A stretch of DNA of 64,000 nt from Papilionanthe hookeriana x Papilionanthe teres (taxonomy: Eukaryota > Streptophyta > Magnoliopsida > Asparagales > Orchidaceae), in assembly GCA_022702705.1 (NCBI GenBank), contig CM040433.1, forward strand, positions 15,527,682-15,591,681. The letters run 5' to 3'. Numbering within the stretch: the stretch's first letter is position 1; each line of letters begins with the position of its first letter. Under the pieces are notes generated by a model. The model saw nothing but the letters and a program-made list of their open reading frames with translations, ran no database searches and was not told the origin of the DNA. The translations under genes and the position numbers were made by a program. Shown piece after piece: positions 50,835 to 62,412 of this stretch.

Positions 50835-52519
50835 TGATGCACCAAAAATATATACAGTTTTTGCTATATAATTTTATCCATTTTTGGTGATATTGCACTT
50901 TAAGAAAAGTATTTTTCTTGATTTGTTGCAGATATGATGATTTTAGGTGATTGGAGAGAAAATAAGCGAAAATGAACGAATTCGGAGAAAAAAGGAGCAA
51001 GGAGGAAAAAGGAGGAAAACAGGTTCTGGCACCATCGGCGCCATAATGGGCGCCGCCGGCACCATTTTCCAGAGACTTCAGCAATATTTTGACGATAGAG
51101 CGCCACCAGCGCCCAATATCGGTAGAATTCAAATTTGAGGAGTTTTGGCGACTTTTTGAAGGGATGCCTATGGAAACTCTTGGGATTTCGTTCCTAACTT
51201 ATAAGTAACTATTTTTTGGACGAAAATGGTGTGTTTTTTTAGTGTGTCTTGTGTATTGTAGAGGTCTTGGTGTGTGTTAAGTGTTAAGGTTTAGGAGAAG
51301 AGTGTGTAGAAGTGAGAATTTGAGAGAATTCTTCTCTAAGGAGTGAAGGAGAAGGAGTAAAGTGAGAGATTACTTCTTCCTTTCCATTCTAAAGAGGGAA
51401 TTAAGTGTTGCAAAGAAGAGAGAAAAGGATTCAAAGAAACTTCAAGGGAATTGCATTGGGGATGAGAAAGAGATAAGTTGTATTTTCTTTTGTGGTATGT
51501 ATGACTTTTCTTTTATATATAAAATCCATGTTTTACTATATCTTCTTCATGAATTATGAGTAGTCTCCTTTGTCTTTCTTCTTGCATAGAGATATGATGA
51601 TGGATTGATATGGATTTGATGTGCTTTTAACATATTGAATAAATTGTGATGGTTGTTCATTTCGAACTTAATTTACTTTTCTATTTGGCCAATTGAATTG
51701 TTAAAATATATTATTGAACATTAATTCTAAAAGAATTTAATGTCCTACAACAATAATGAAGAATCCATTCCATTTCCATGGATGAATTGCGTAGTTCATG
51801 GGAATTAAGTGCAATTAAATAGGGAAATGTGTTTTGATGGACTTCAATTTGGAGATTTCAGGGTGACAGGTTGAGATCCCAAAATTAGTTCTAAGATTAA
51901 TAACTAAACTCGAAGGTTAGCCTTCAGGTGAAGGGTGAGTGGGAGCTCCGTAGTGAGAGCCGGTATCCTCCCAATCTAGCCTTAGATTTAGTGACTAAAC
52001 TTAGGATATGTCAATGTTCTTTTCATGCTTGGAAGAGGGGGTACTCTTTTAAGGGTAAAGAAACATTTATGCTCCTATTTGGCACAATAACATAGATATT
52101 TGTTCCATATCATCCACACATCATATTCTCATTACAAGAGGAAAGATACTTTTCTCATATATCAAAAACCTTTCAAATATATAGTTTAGTGTGTCTGTTA
52201 GTTAATTTTGTTTTCAAAGTTATTCGAAGTAATTGTAGTTTGATTAATTGTTACTATTTTCTGCATAGTGGTAGTAGAAGTAATTATTAAACTTTAAGTA
52301 GAATTTGAGTATCGGATTTCAGTGCTATATTATCTATTGTGAAACACTTTCTTCTACTTTGCAACTTCCATGTGGGATTGATAACCAGGACTCAATGAGA
52401 GCTCTGTATTACTTGATACGATAAGTATAATTGCGTTGAGTGCTTGGACTTTACAAAACCATTATAAACATATATAAATTTGAGTTCATAAATTCTTGCA
52501 TATATAAAATTCCGCATCA
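50835..52519 (+). mobile_element. Athila-type solo LTR (D)
   Basis: 1685 bp with the same termini (TGATGCACC...GCATCA) as the Athila-type LTRs at 21276 and 28570. It has the GC-rich island (about 51025-51110, with ggcgccataatgggcgccgc) and a block at about 51863-52020 that is almost identical to those LTRs. No internal region follows, and a near-perfect 5-bp duplication flanks it. It splits giant LTR C at a point where B and A are continuous. Confidence 0.92.
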
Positions 52520-54903
52520 GGCCTCAATAAAATGGTTGTAGCAGCTTCAATTGGTCCCAGCAAACCTCTAGATGAAGCCTCTTACCCTAGTAAAATTTCT
52601 AGACCTGAATTCGACCAAGGCCGAATTTAGGTGTTGATTAAAGTTTGGTATGGAGGCTCTCTGTGATGGGTCTTTGATGGGGGAACTGCTTCTTTCAGTG
52701 TAGGGATGGTATGGGTGCAATTAATTTAGATTTGGTTCACTGTGGAGCTGTGGTGGAAAGTGTCGTGGTTTCAGCTGGGAATTGAGCTCTAAAAATAGCT
52801 CTGGACAGTGGGATTCAATGGCTAAGGATGATGGGCCTGCACTCAGGGGATCTTGGGGAAGCTCTGGCAGCAATTTGGCAGAGTTTCCATAGAAAAATTT
52901 CAGCACCATCTCTTGGCCGTGAAGAGCTCCATTTATAGCCATGGCCATTGGGCTAAGCTCAAGGCTTGGCTATGTGGAATCAACTGCTTAGGTGGAAGGC
53001 AGCAAGGCACAAGTGACCAATCAGGGTTGGACAGCTTGGGGGTGAGTTTGGGTTCAAATGGGGAGGAAGTGTCTCTCAGTTTGGGCTCCTCCGGTGACTA
53101 GGCCGGCCGCCCAGGCCAAAGGAGGTGGGCAAAAGTCAGGTGGTCAGGTAGGCAGGCCACATAGTGAGGAGCTGAAGTGGTTAAGTGTTAATTGCAAATC
53201 CTCCTTAGTTTTATCCATTTAAAGAAGAGGAACCCCTAATTTGGGGTACCCTTGGTCCATGGCTTCACTAGAGTGGGCTAGGTGGATCTAGCTCAGTCCC
53301 TAGGGTCGCAAGGCTGGCTATGGTGAGCTTGGTTTGGTCACATTTAGTTTAATTTCGCTACATTGGGTCATGGGTCCAATTTGGATCACTTGGGTTTAAG
53401 TTGGGCTAGGTTGGATTTGAGCTTGGATTGGGTCAAATTGATTCAGCAATATTGTGTGTATGACTGTCATGAAGAGTTTAGAAAAGTATTGGGAGTAGTT
53501 TTGAATTGGTTTGGAGGGTTCATTTGGTGGAATTTGGGTATTTAGACAGCTTAGGTCTAGGTTAGTCCATAGTGGGGTTAAGGCTCAATTGATGGTTCCA
53601 AATGGTCTAGGGGTTGTCATGAAGAGTTTTTAACATTAATTGGGTGGCAATTTTAGGGTTAGAGCATTCAATTTGGTGGAATTTGAACATATGACACATT
53701 TGGGGCAATTTTAAGGATTTAAGGTTTGGGTGGACTTGGGTGAGGTTTGGGCTCAAATTGTGGGCCATTGATGGTTCCATTTTGTTTATGGGAATGGCAT
53801 GAATAGTTTAGGACTCAAAATTGGGAGAAATTGATTGACATTGGGTTCAATTTGAGGGAATTGGGCATAGGGTCAAAATTGGAGCTTTTTGTTTTGGTTC
53901 AAATTGAGCTTGGATTTCAGTTAGGTCTTGGATTTTATTTTGATTGGTATTGGGGATGATGAGTTTTGGTTTGGAATAGAAATTGAGCAAGATTGGGGTC
54001 AATTGGGTGGACATTAGGGGTGATTTGGGCATTTTGGGTCTTAAGGGGTAATTTGGGGCTTTTGGTAAAAATTGGTCAATTTGGTTAAATTGGGTCAATG
54101 TTGTGGTTCCAAACTGAAATTGGGAATATTTTAAAGGTTTTGAAAATTTTTAGGAATTTTTTGAATTTTTGAAATTTTTGGGCTAGGAGGGGTATTTTGG
54201 TCATTTTGGGTATTTAGGGGATTTTGGCAAATTTCATGTGCTCTGGGTATTTTGAGTAGTGAGGAATGTTTTGGGATGATTTTTAAGAGATTTTGGTAAT
54301 TTTGGTTGATTTTTGGGAATTTTGGGCAAATTTGGGGTTTCAGGGGTAATTTGGTAATTTGGTGGAGTTTAGGTGAAAAGTGGTTAAAAATTGAGATTTT
54401 TGGTAAAATTTGAGGCTGAGTGAGATTGATAACCCATTTGAGCCATAAACCAAAAGAATTTCCCTTTTTCATCTTCCATGAGCTGGTACTAACCAAACTC
54501 TAGCCTAGGGCTAAGAGCTTGGGGAAACCACCCACATGAGTTTCCAAAGAAGTAGGGGATCAAGTGTGTAGAAGTTTGGTTTAGTTTTGTGAGGTAGTGT
54601 GTGAGAGTGTGATGTGTAAGTGCGTATGAGTCTCACCCAAACCACCCAGGGTAAGTCCTAAGGCTTAGCCATCCAGTAAGGAACTCCTCTTGAGCCTTAT
54701 TATGCTTGGTCTCATCCTCCTAAGTAATTAGAGGTTAGAATTTAAACATTTAAAAACTTCAAGTGAAGCAAAGAAGTGTTTTGATTTTCTATGGGATGAG
54801 GGTTCCAATTCTAGTCTTCTAAGATAGTCACCAGGAAATTCCTATGGCTAGACCATAGGCTATTCTAAGGAAGGACTAGACCTCAACAAAAGTGAGGTCA
54901 ATA

Positions 54904-55780
54904 GTGGGCTATAACTGATTTCTCTACTGTGATAAAGAATCATTATAATTCAAAAAATTTGACTGATTCGTTTAATGCTTAAATTGGCAAAGCTAGAGAC
55001 AAGCCAATGGTTGATTTAATTGACATGATTCTTGCAAAGCTTATGGAATTAAGGGCGGAGAGAAGTCTTAAGGCAAACAAATGGAAGAGTGAGTTAGTTC
55101 CATATGCAAAAGACTACTTGAGATAAATAACTATTGGAAAAGTAAAACTAACGATAAGGCGGTCAATATTTTACAAAGTTAAAATTGAAGGGAGCCATGA
55201 AAGACATGAAGTGGATATCAATAATAGTAGATGTACTTGTAGAGTGTGGAAAATTAGAAGTTTATCATGCATTCATGTGGTAACATTGATTGGTTATGAA
55301 GAGCACCCTTTGTGGAAAATGTATGTTCACAATTCTTACTACGATTATAATTATTCCTTGTATGAAATTGTCTCTTTTCTCAAGTAAAATGTGTGATATT
55401 AACTTCTTTATTTCATTGGTAGGTATAAATTGGCTTACAGAGTTCCTATATTAACTCTTCCAGAAAAGGAGTAATGGAATGTGCCAACAGATATCACATA
55501 TGTTGGATTGCCCAAAAGTTCAAGGCCATGAAGTTGATAAAAAAAATTAGAATTAAAAATTTTCTATAGAACAATGCCCCGAAGAGAAGATATGTTCATA
55601 AATGCAGGCGTTGCGGACTCTGGGGGCATGATAGCACTTTTAAGAATTTGTTGAGTCAAGAAAGTTTGCAAGTACTAGAAACTGAAAATTCCACCAATTA
55701 CACGAACCATATGAGTTTTAATACTACAATTAGGGCTAAACTACCCGTAAGAAGGGGTAGAATGGAACAACCTGATTGAG
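54904..55780 (+). pseudogene. MULE transposase, 3' half with SWIM and zinc knuckle
   Basis: Starts after LTR C with AITDFSTVIKNHYNSKNL and the signature SFNAWIGKARDKPM (one stop or shift in it), then LIDMILAKLMELRAERS. The SWIM finger is CTC...CIH (codons 55232-55276), a DNA- or protein-binding module typical of MuDR transposases. A probable intron, 55360-55422 (gtatga...ttggtag, 63 bp), joins NYSL to YKLAYRVPILTLPEKE in frame. A zinc knuckle CRRCGLWGHDSTF (55603-55641) has its last Cys changed to Phe. The reading ends near GRMEQPD and a stop at 55778. Continuous with the half at 46255-46691. Confidence 0.82.
55360..55422 (+). other. Probable intron in the MULE transposase
   Basis: Starts GTATGA, has a branch-like attaac and a pyrimidine-rich stretch, and ends TAG. 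Removing it keeps the frame (SL/YKLAYR) and gives the segment order expected of MuDR-type proteins; without removal there are stops. 63 bp is short for a plant intron but possible. Confidence 0.5.
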
Positions 55781-58700
55781 TGAAATTAGGATTCAATAAT
55801 TTTTGTGGTATTTTATTTGCATTATCTTTGGGTTTGATAATTTTCTGGTGTTTGATTTGCATTATTTTGGGATTTTATAACTTTTGTGAGATTTATATTT
55901 GTTCAATCTTTGTAGCTACCTCATCTTAGTTGAAAATTTTGTTTTTTGTTTCTCTAAAGAAGGTTAATTACTTGCCTCATCTCTTTTGTTCCTAAAATTC
56001 CTTTCTCTATTATTGTCTCTATTTTCTCCTTCTATTTCTTGAATTATAGGGTTGTGGTTGCTTGGGATACATCGAATACTTTGATGCACACTTTTCAAAT
56101 TATACATGGGATGTTGAGACTATTGCAAATTGTGTTTTCTTGCATGAAGAGGACCATGGGGTTTTATGGAAGCTTTGGTTTTGGTGGTTGAGCCTTGCAG
56201 AATTTCACATGTATTTTCATATTTAATATGAAAATTTTACTATTACATTTATATCACCTTAATATTTCATTAGGCACGGAGTTTTCCAAACAATGAAAAG
56301 GTGGTATGTGATGTTGAGGTGTTGGATATTTAAATACATTGGAATTGGATAGTATGTATGTAAATCCTCCACTTTATTTTCAAAAAGTTATTTCCTCTTT
56401 GGGTATTATATGCTAAACGCACCTTTGAAATATTTCATAAAATCTAGGTAAATCTTTAATAATGTGGCTAAATCATTTTGGTTATTGTAAACTAAATTCA
56501 CCTTTGAAATGCATTCTTATGGATCTTAGGTGAGTGAAGCCTAGCTGATTACACAAAATACGTTTTTGACATTCTACATCACTTGTATAATGGTTTCTTG
56601 TTGTATTGCTGATGTAAATCCAAAAGTTTCTTGAGTTAGAGATTTCATATTCAGTTGGGATTAAATTCTATTATTGATGATGTAATGTAATTCAATGCAA
56701 ACAACATCATTATTCCAACAAATATATTCTAGTAGTCTGCAAAACTTTCTATGGAGAATGCTTTCTAATGAAGTTGGGTCTTAAATCAATTCTGATTCAG
56801 GTCCTAGAACTGTGGCAACTCTTTTAATGTAGTTAGAGATATATCTTACATCATTTTGTTGAATTTCAGTTCATAATATTAGTAGTAGGTCATCATATTC
56901 TTCTTCTTGGAAGCAACATCCACGAAAAAAGAATTGCATCCGGACTATGCTTTTAACAACCTTTGACAATAAGAGAGGTGGTTTCTTTTGATTTCAACAG
57001 TTAATAATATTTATCTGCAACACTACAAATTTGAGTGTAGCAACCTATTTGTCAGTTTTTGGGGTATTCAAGTACATTGCACACAATTCTGATGTATATA
57101 CACTTAACACTCCTAAACATTCATACTTACACATGTTGTAACACACAATTCTAAGTGATTTCTACTAAACATTTATAAATTATAAAGTATGAGTTAAGAC
57201 TGTGTTTTAATCTTATTCATACTTATGTATGGATCTTCACTATTTTGAATCATTCTGTGGTACTTATTTATGTTGGTGATCCAACAAATTTTTCGATGTT
57301 CCTAACTCAAAACTTATTCATCTCAGTTTTATTTTGATTCTTTAACCTTCCAATTTATTATGTGGGTGAGATAGATGGTAGCTATTCATTGGGTGTTGTG
57401 GTATTTACAGCTGCTTTAAATTATTATTATTATTATTCTTTTTTAATGGGATGAGTTGTGGAGTTACACAGAAAATTAAATCCCACTTCTTAGAATTTCA
57501 AATGTTCCTCCAAAATACAGGTTTACATAGCAGGAGAGGTATAGTAGCTTGACAGGTCAAACCAAAGAAAACATATCAATTGTAGACTATAAAATTATAC
57601 AATTACATAAATGTGATTTGAAGATAAATAATACAACATTAACTTTACTCAATTGCAATTATTTCAAGATGCTACAAGGATTTTTTAGGTTTCAAGATAC
57701 ATAGAACAACCACATATTGTATATTACATTATAACATAATTTGGTTTTCAAAATTTTATACTTGAAACTATTTAGACATCTTAGAGAAACCATAACTTCA
57801 ACAATAACAACAGTGCTCTTTTACATACTACAATACAATCATCAAAACCAATTGAGCTCAAATACAAAGAACAACATAGAAATTGTTACAAAATGTAACA
57901 CTATTTTTGCTTTAAACAAGAACTTCAAGTCACAATCATGCTCTTTTGATGTACTCTTTACCACCTCCTAGCTCAATGCTCTTTCAACATACTCTCGATC
58001 ATATAATCCATTATCTACTTCATATATTCATCTAATATAGTTGCAAACATCCTCTATTCGATCTCATGGATATCTGTAGAATTTTTTTCTCTATTAAGAC
58101 CTTGAAAAGTCGTAAATTTCACAAGTTGTAGGTTGCAGTAACAAAAATCCTTACAACGTCTAATGCCAATTGACCTGGAAGATTAGGCTGGATTCATCCC
58201 CTGCAATATAATGATATAAAATATGATAAACAAGAATATCATGAGTTGTTGTTGAGGCATAATCAATATATTCATGTATATTTCTCAAGAGAAATTTTTT
58301 CTCACTTTAACAATCACAAAAGTAATGAAATTACAAAATACTTAAATCTTTATTATTTGAACATGATTATAGGGGATTTACATCATAAAGAAATAAATAA
58401 TTTTCTAATGTAGCTTCTGAAATCTTGAACTAACATAACTATGATTCTTCTAATCAAAATGGATAAGGAATCCCACGAGAAGAGCTATATTCATGATTTA
58501 GGATTTCCTTAAAAACCGAATGTTTTAAAAGCCAATGCTCGGTCACAGTTCATGCAGAAAAACAATGACAATTTCAAAACCAAATTTCCTCGTCGATTTT
58601 GCACCAAACACAGAATTTAAAGTAAGGGTTTGAAAAGAAATGATGTTCCTATGCATTCATGGTTGAAGACTAATGATATGCATCTAACTCTGAATTGTTG

Positions 58701-59261
58701 TATCTCATTGTCTGCATAGTGGAGCATATTTAACCATAGGAAGTATAGATTGCATCCAGATGAATTGAAAGTAAAAGCTAAATAAGAACAACACCTTCAC
58801 ATTAAAAGAAAAAGTATAAATATAAATGAGAGGAATAACTAATCAACCAAGAAAAACTGATGAAGCACAAATTCCTCCATCAAAATCCATATATATCCTT
58901 TTCAAGCACCTTAACAAAATTCAAAAGCAAAAAGTATCACTTGTTTCAAGCATAATAAAAATATTTCTTTCCAAACAACATATAAAATTAATAATCGAAA
59001 CAGACAAACCTACCTAAATCAATCCAAATTCAAAGAAAACAAATCCACATCCCAGGACCCTCTAGGCCACCCAGATCATAAAACATTAAGTTCGATCTTA
59101 AGTTGCTCTTGGCACTGACTAGAAAGTGTCCTCGGCAATAGACGCCTGAGAGGGATACGGCGGCCCCAAGCACTCAAGAGGACAAGTGCTTGGCAATATA
59201 TGCCAAGACAAAAAAGAAGATACCTAAAAAAATAAACTGAGCCAAATAACCGAAATAAGAA
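55781..59261. other. AT-rich region without recognised genes
   Basis: No frame with family features. It has an (ATT)n run near 57417-57438 and scattered short frames (57741-57971, 58826-59017) of unknown meaning. It may include the MULE 3' untranslated region and terminal inverted repeat, which I could not locate. Confidence 0.5.
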
Positions 59262-59294
59262 ATGTTTAGTAGCAGCTTATCACGCTCCACCATC

Positions 59295-59416
59295 TTCAAG
59301 AAAATTGTTGAAGCAAACCATGAGGAGGAAGCTCTAGAAGGAGGCAACTCTAGAAGATTCTACCTCATTCCAGAAACAAGTTCCAAGGGAAGACTCAAGA
59401 GCAACCTAGAATGTTC
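59295..59416 (+). promoter_or_regulatory. Cluster of four heat-shock-element cores
   Basis: Perfect inverted trimers TTCnnGAA or GAAnnTTC at 59295-59302 (ttcaagaa), 59353-59360 (gaagattc), 59368-59375 (ttccagaa) and 59409-59416 (gaatgttc), with further GAA and TTC trimers nearby (59310, 59337, 59381). They lie 40-165 bp before the first TATA box. Heat-shock factors bind such arrays; function here is inferred. Confidence 0.6.
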
Positions 59417-59457
59417 TAGGGTTATGAATGTACATAAGAGAGTAATATAGAACTCTC

Positions 59458-59520
59458 TATAAATAGGAATAATCTTATGTAATCTAGGAAGTTCATATGG
59501 CTTAGAAGAGGCTATAAATA
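59458..59520 (+). promoter_or_regulatory. Two TATA boxes of the chromovirus LTR
   Basis: TATAAATA at 59458-59465 and again at 59513-59520. The second lies between agaggct and agcctct, a 7-bp inverted repeat, and is followed by a pyrimidine-rich stretch ctctccccctc where transcription could start. Confidence 0.7.
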
Positions 59521-59727
59521 AGAGCCTCTCCCCCTCATTTGTATCCATCTAAGCATTGAATAGAATTTCCAAGTGTTTTAAGTGCCCAGTGTTCCTTTCT
59601 CTACTCTTCTTTTCAAGAGTCTTTTGTGTGCTCACAAGTCCAACTGTTGTAAGGGTTAGGCTGTTTAGTGCTAGAGGAGAGCGCTAAAGTCGCACTGGTG
59701 ACAAAGGAAAAAGTTAGTCCGTGACAG

Positions 59728-59740
59728 TTGGTATTAGAGT
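59728..59740 (+). promoter_or_regulatory. Primer-binding site, initiator tRNA-Met type
   Basis: TTGGTATTAGAGT, one base after the LTR end. The usual sequence is TTGGTATCAGAGC, so two C-to-T changes. Confidence 0.88.
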
Positions 59741-59755
59741 CTTAGTTTGAAGGGC

Positions 59756-60945
59756 ATGGCAAGAAGTATTAGAGAGCATGTGATGGAATCAGAAGCCACA
59801 AATGTGGAATCATCTCAAGGGCGAGGTCGTCAGGAGCAAAGAGAGCCCGCCCCATCCAACATGGGAGGTCCAAGGATATCATGAATAGCTTTGGTTCACG
59901 CCTTACTCGAGTGGAGGAGGCAATGAATGGTATGGAAGGCCAAGTAGACGACTTGGGCCAAAGGATTGACGGACTCGAGGAAGAGGACCCCACCATCCAT
60001 TCAACGATCAGAGGTATGCTGTTCCAACTTGAGGAGACCTTAAAGGACAAAATGGCAAAGATGCGGAAGGACTTGATGTGGGAGCTCCAAGAAGTACGAA
60101 AAGCCCATGAAGACGAGATGAGCGGGGTACGTGCTAGCTTGGAAGAAATGCGAGGGGATATTTCGCTAAGCAAGAGGGCGTTAATGACATCCACCGGCCA
60201 ACATACCTTTGAAGCCAAGAGAATTGAAATTCCAAAACCAAAGAGTTTTGGAGGAGAATGCAACGCAAAAGAAGTAGACAACTTCTTATGGGGACTAGAG
60301 CAATATTTCAAAGTGATGGGGATCACAGATGAGGAGGCGAGAATTCAATTTGTAGCTTTTTATCTGTCAGATATCGCTATGCTATAGTGGAGGAGAAGGC
60401 GTGGAGATGTTGAAAAAGGTATGTGCACCATATCTACCTTTGATGACTTTAAAAGAGAGTTAAAGAGACAATTTTACCCTGAAAATGCGGAAGATGAGGC
60501 TAGAGCCCGGTTAAGAAGGCTCAAGCAAACAGGTTCGATTCGAGAATACATTAAGGAGTTTACTAGTCTGGTCCTTGAAATCCCTGATATGTCAGACAAA
60601 GACGCTCTATTCAACTTTATGGATGGACTCCAACAATGGGCAAAGACGGAGCTCAGGAGGCGTGGAGCACAAGATCTCGCTACAGCCATCGCCATTGCAG
60701 AAAGCTTGACCGACTATACAAAGGAGTCTACAAAGCCAAAAAAAGAAGAAGAGCAACTATGTCAAAAGTGAGGGAAATAAGGATCAGCATAAGGAGGAAG
60801 GCCGTCACGAATCAACCCTATACAAGGCAAAAGATAAGGGGAATTATACCAACAACAAAGATAGAGTACAAAATAAATGCTTCCTTTGTGGTGGACCTCA
60901 TTGGGCAAGAGATTGCCCTCGGAAGAAGGCATTAAACTCTCTTCT
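59756..60945 (+). pseudogene. gag: Chromovirus gag with zinc knuckle
   Basis: ATG 59756 (MARSIREHVMESEA) is chosen because it is the first after the primer site. A shift near 59880 leads to the main frame, with a coiled coil (LTRVEEAMNGMEGQVDDLG), then capsid blocks IPKPKSFGGECNAKEVDNFL, FKRELKRQFYPENAEDEAR, IREYIKEFTSLVLEIPDMS and FNFMDGLQQWAKTELRRRG. A stop at 60385 replaces a Trp codon. A second shift near 60750 leads to the knuckle CFLCGGPHWARDC (60878-60916). Gag packages the RNA. Confidence 0.88.
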
Positions 60946-61519
60946 TGCAATTCATCAAGAGGAAGAGGGAGAAGATGTGGTCGCACAAGTAGGAACAATG
61001 CAAATGCTTAATGTGATGCACTCCTCTCCAAAAATCCCAGCAAAAGGACTTCTCTTTGTAGAGGTGATTGTAGGTGGGACATCTACAAAAGCAATGGTAG
61101 ACACGGGAGCAACTCACAACTTCATCTCTATTGAAGAAGCAAAGAGAATGGGTCTACGAATGACAGAAGGAGGGGGCTCCATCAAAGCAGTCAACTCAAC
61201 AGCTAAACCAATTTATGGAGTGGCTAAAGGGGTGAAGACCAGTGTCGGGAACTGGTCAAGTATGTTAAATTTCTCCATCCTTCCCATGGATGATTTCAAG
61301 GTAATTCTTGGTCTGGAATTTTTGGACCAAGTAAAGGTGTTCCATATTCCTTTCGCAAATATCATGTGCATTATGGAAGGCAAACAGGCTTGCCTAGTAC
61401 TAACAATAAGGACTAGGGAGCGAGAAGCCAAAATACTATCAGCCATGCAATTCAAGAAGGGCATCCGACGAGAGGAGGAGAGCTATTTGGCTATCCTTCA
61501 AGACCTGAGGAAGAAATGA
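60946..61519 (+). pseudogene. Chromovirus protease
   Basis: In frame with the zinc knuckle. The active site is MVDTGATHNFIS (Asp 61100-61102), intact, then ILPMDDFKVILGLEFLDQVK as the second conserved block. It stays open to the stop at 61517, which overlaps the start of the RT frame (ATGA); in the family one polyprotein is usual, so a frameshift is likely. It would process the polyprotein. Confidence 0.88.
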
Positions 61520-62412
61520 AGCCCCAAGAAGACATACCAAGGGAGATAATGATGGTACTTGAAGAATTTAAAGATATCTCACCACTGGATTTACCAAAAG
61601 AGTTGCCACCAAGAAGGGAGATCGATCATCAGATCGAGCTGGAACCTGGAACAAAGCCACCAGCAATGGGACCTTATCGCATGGCACCCCCAGAACTGGC
61701 AGAGCTACGCAAACAATTAAAAGAGTTATTGGATGCAGGATTCGTCCGACCATCCAAAGCCCCATATGTTGCCCCGATTCTTTTTCAAAGAAAGAAAGAT
61801 GGCTCCCTGCGCATGTGTATAGACTACCGGGCTTTAAACAAAATCACGGTGAAGAATAAGTACCCAATTCCTCTCATCGCCGATCTTTTTGATCAACTAG
61901 GGAACACAAGATACTTCTCAAAATTGGATCTCCGATCGGGCTACTATCAAGTAAGGATAGCAGAAGGAGACGAACCAAAGACCACTTGTGTGACAAGGTA
62001 TGGCTCATTCGAATTTTTAGTTATGCCTTTTGGGCTAACCAATGCTCCTGCCACATTTTGTACCCTAATGAACAAACTATTCCAAAATACTTGGATCAGT
62101 TTGTTGTTGTCTACTTGGATGACATAGTGGTGTATAGCAACACGCTCCAAGAGCACCTGAGACACCTCCGAGAAGTCTTCAAAGTTCTAAGAGAAAATAA
62201 GTTATACATCAAGAAAGAAAAATGCTCCTTTGCCAAACAAGAAGTACTGTTCTTGGGACATAAAATAAAGGATGGAAAGTTCATGATGGAAGAAGGCAAG
62301 ATTAAAGCCATCCAAGATTGGGAACACCTACCATGGTACATGAACTGAGATCTTTCCTAGGGCTTGTGAACTACTATCGAAGATTCATAAAGGGGTATTC
62401 GGCAAGAGCTGC
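61516..62412 (+). pseudogene. Chromovirus reverse transcriptase
   Basis: Frame 61516-62127 has LPPRREIDHQIELEPG, GSLRMCIDYRALNKITVKN, DLRSGYYQVRIAEGDEPK and LVMPFGLTNAPATF. A one-base shift near 62090 moves to the frame holding the catalytic VVVYLDDIVVYS (YLDD codons 62112-62123, intact) and EKCSFAKQEVLFLGH. A second shift near 62333 precedes LRSFLGLVNYYRRFIKGY. Close to usual length; not translatable as one chain. Confidence 0.92.

Larger units (their letters stand above)
46692..54903 (+). mobile_element. Giant solo LTR, copy C
   Basis: Begins TGTCGGTC and ends GGTCAATA, with an exact 5-bp duplication GTGGG on both sides and no internal retroelement genes, so it is a solo LTR left by LTR-LTR recombination. 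It holds solo LTR D at 50835-52519; without it the unit is about 6.5 kb. A series of short motifs of the type ctctgatcacagagaacttcc recurs about every 125-180 bp in 49265-50160. A block with gacgcagcgtc (50440) and gcggcgctcc (50481) is the only GC-rich part. Confidence 0.92.
59262..59726 (+). repeat. 5' LTR of the chromovirus (start uncertain)
   Basis: Ends gtccgtgaca, directly followed by the primer site. Holds two TATA boxes and a cluster of heat-shock-element cores. The left end is uncertain because the partner LTR is outside the window; TGTTTAGTAGC at 59262 is one candidate. Confidence 0.6.

Noticed and set aside
37570..54903. B and C as an LTR pair of one element
   Set aside because: They are in opposite orientation, and the spacer has only an Athila-type LTR fragment and MULE sequence.
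59108..59215. CACTA transposon end (cactgactagaaagtg with ggcaata-acgcc repeats)
   Set aside because: The text is suggestive of a CACTA-type terminal and subterminal repeat, but no partner end or transposase was found, and it may be part of the chromovirus LTR flank.
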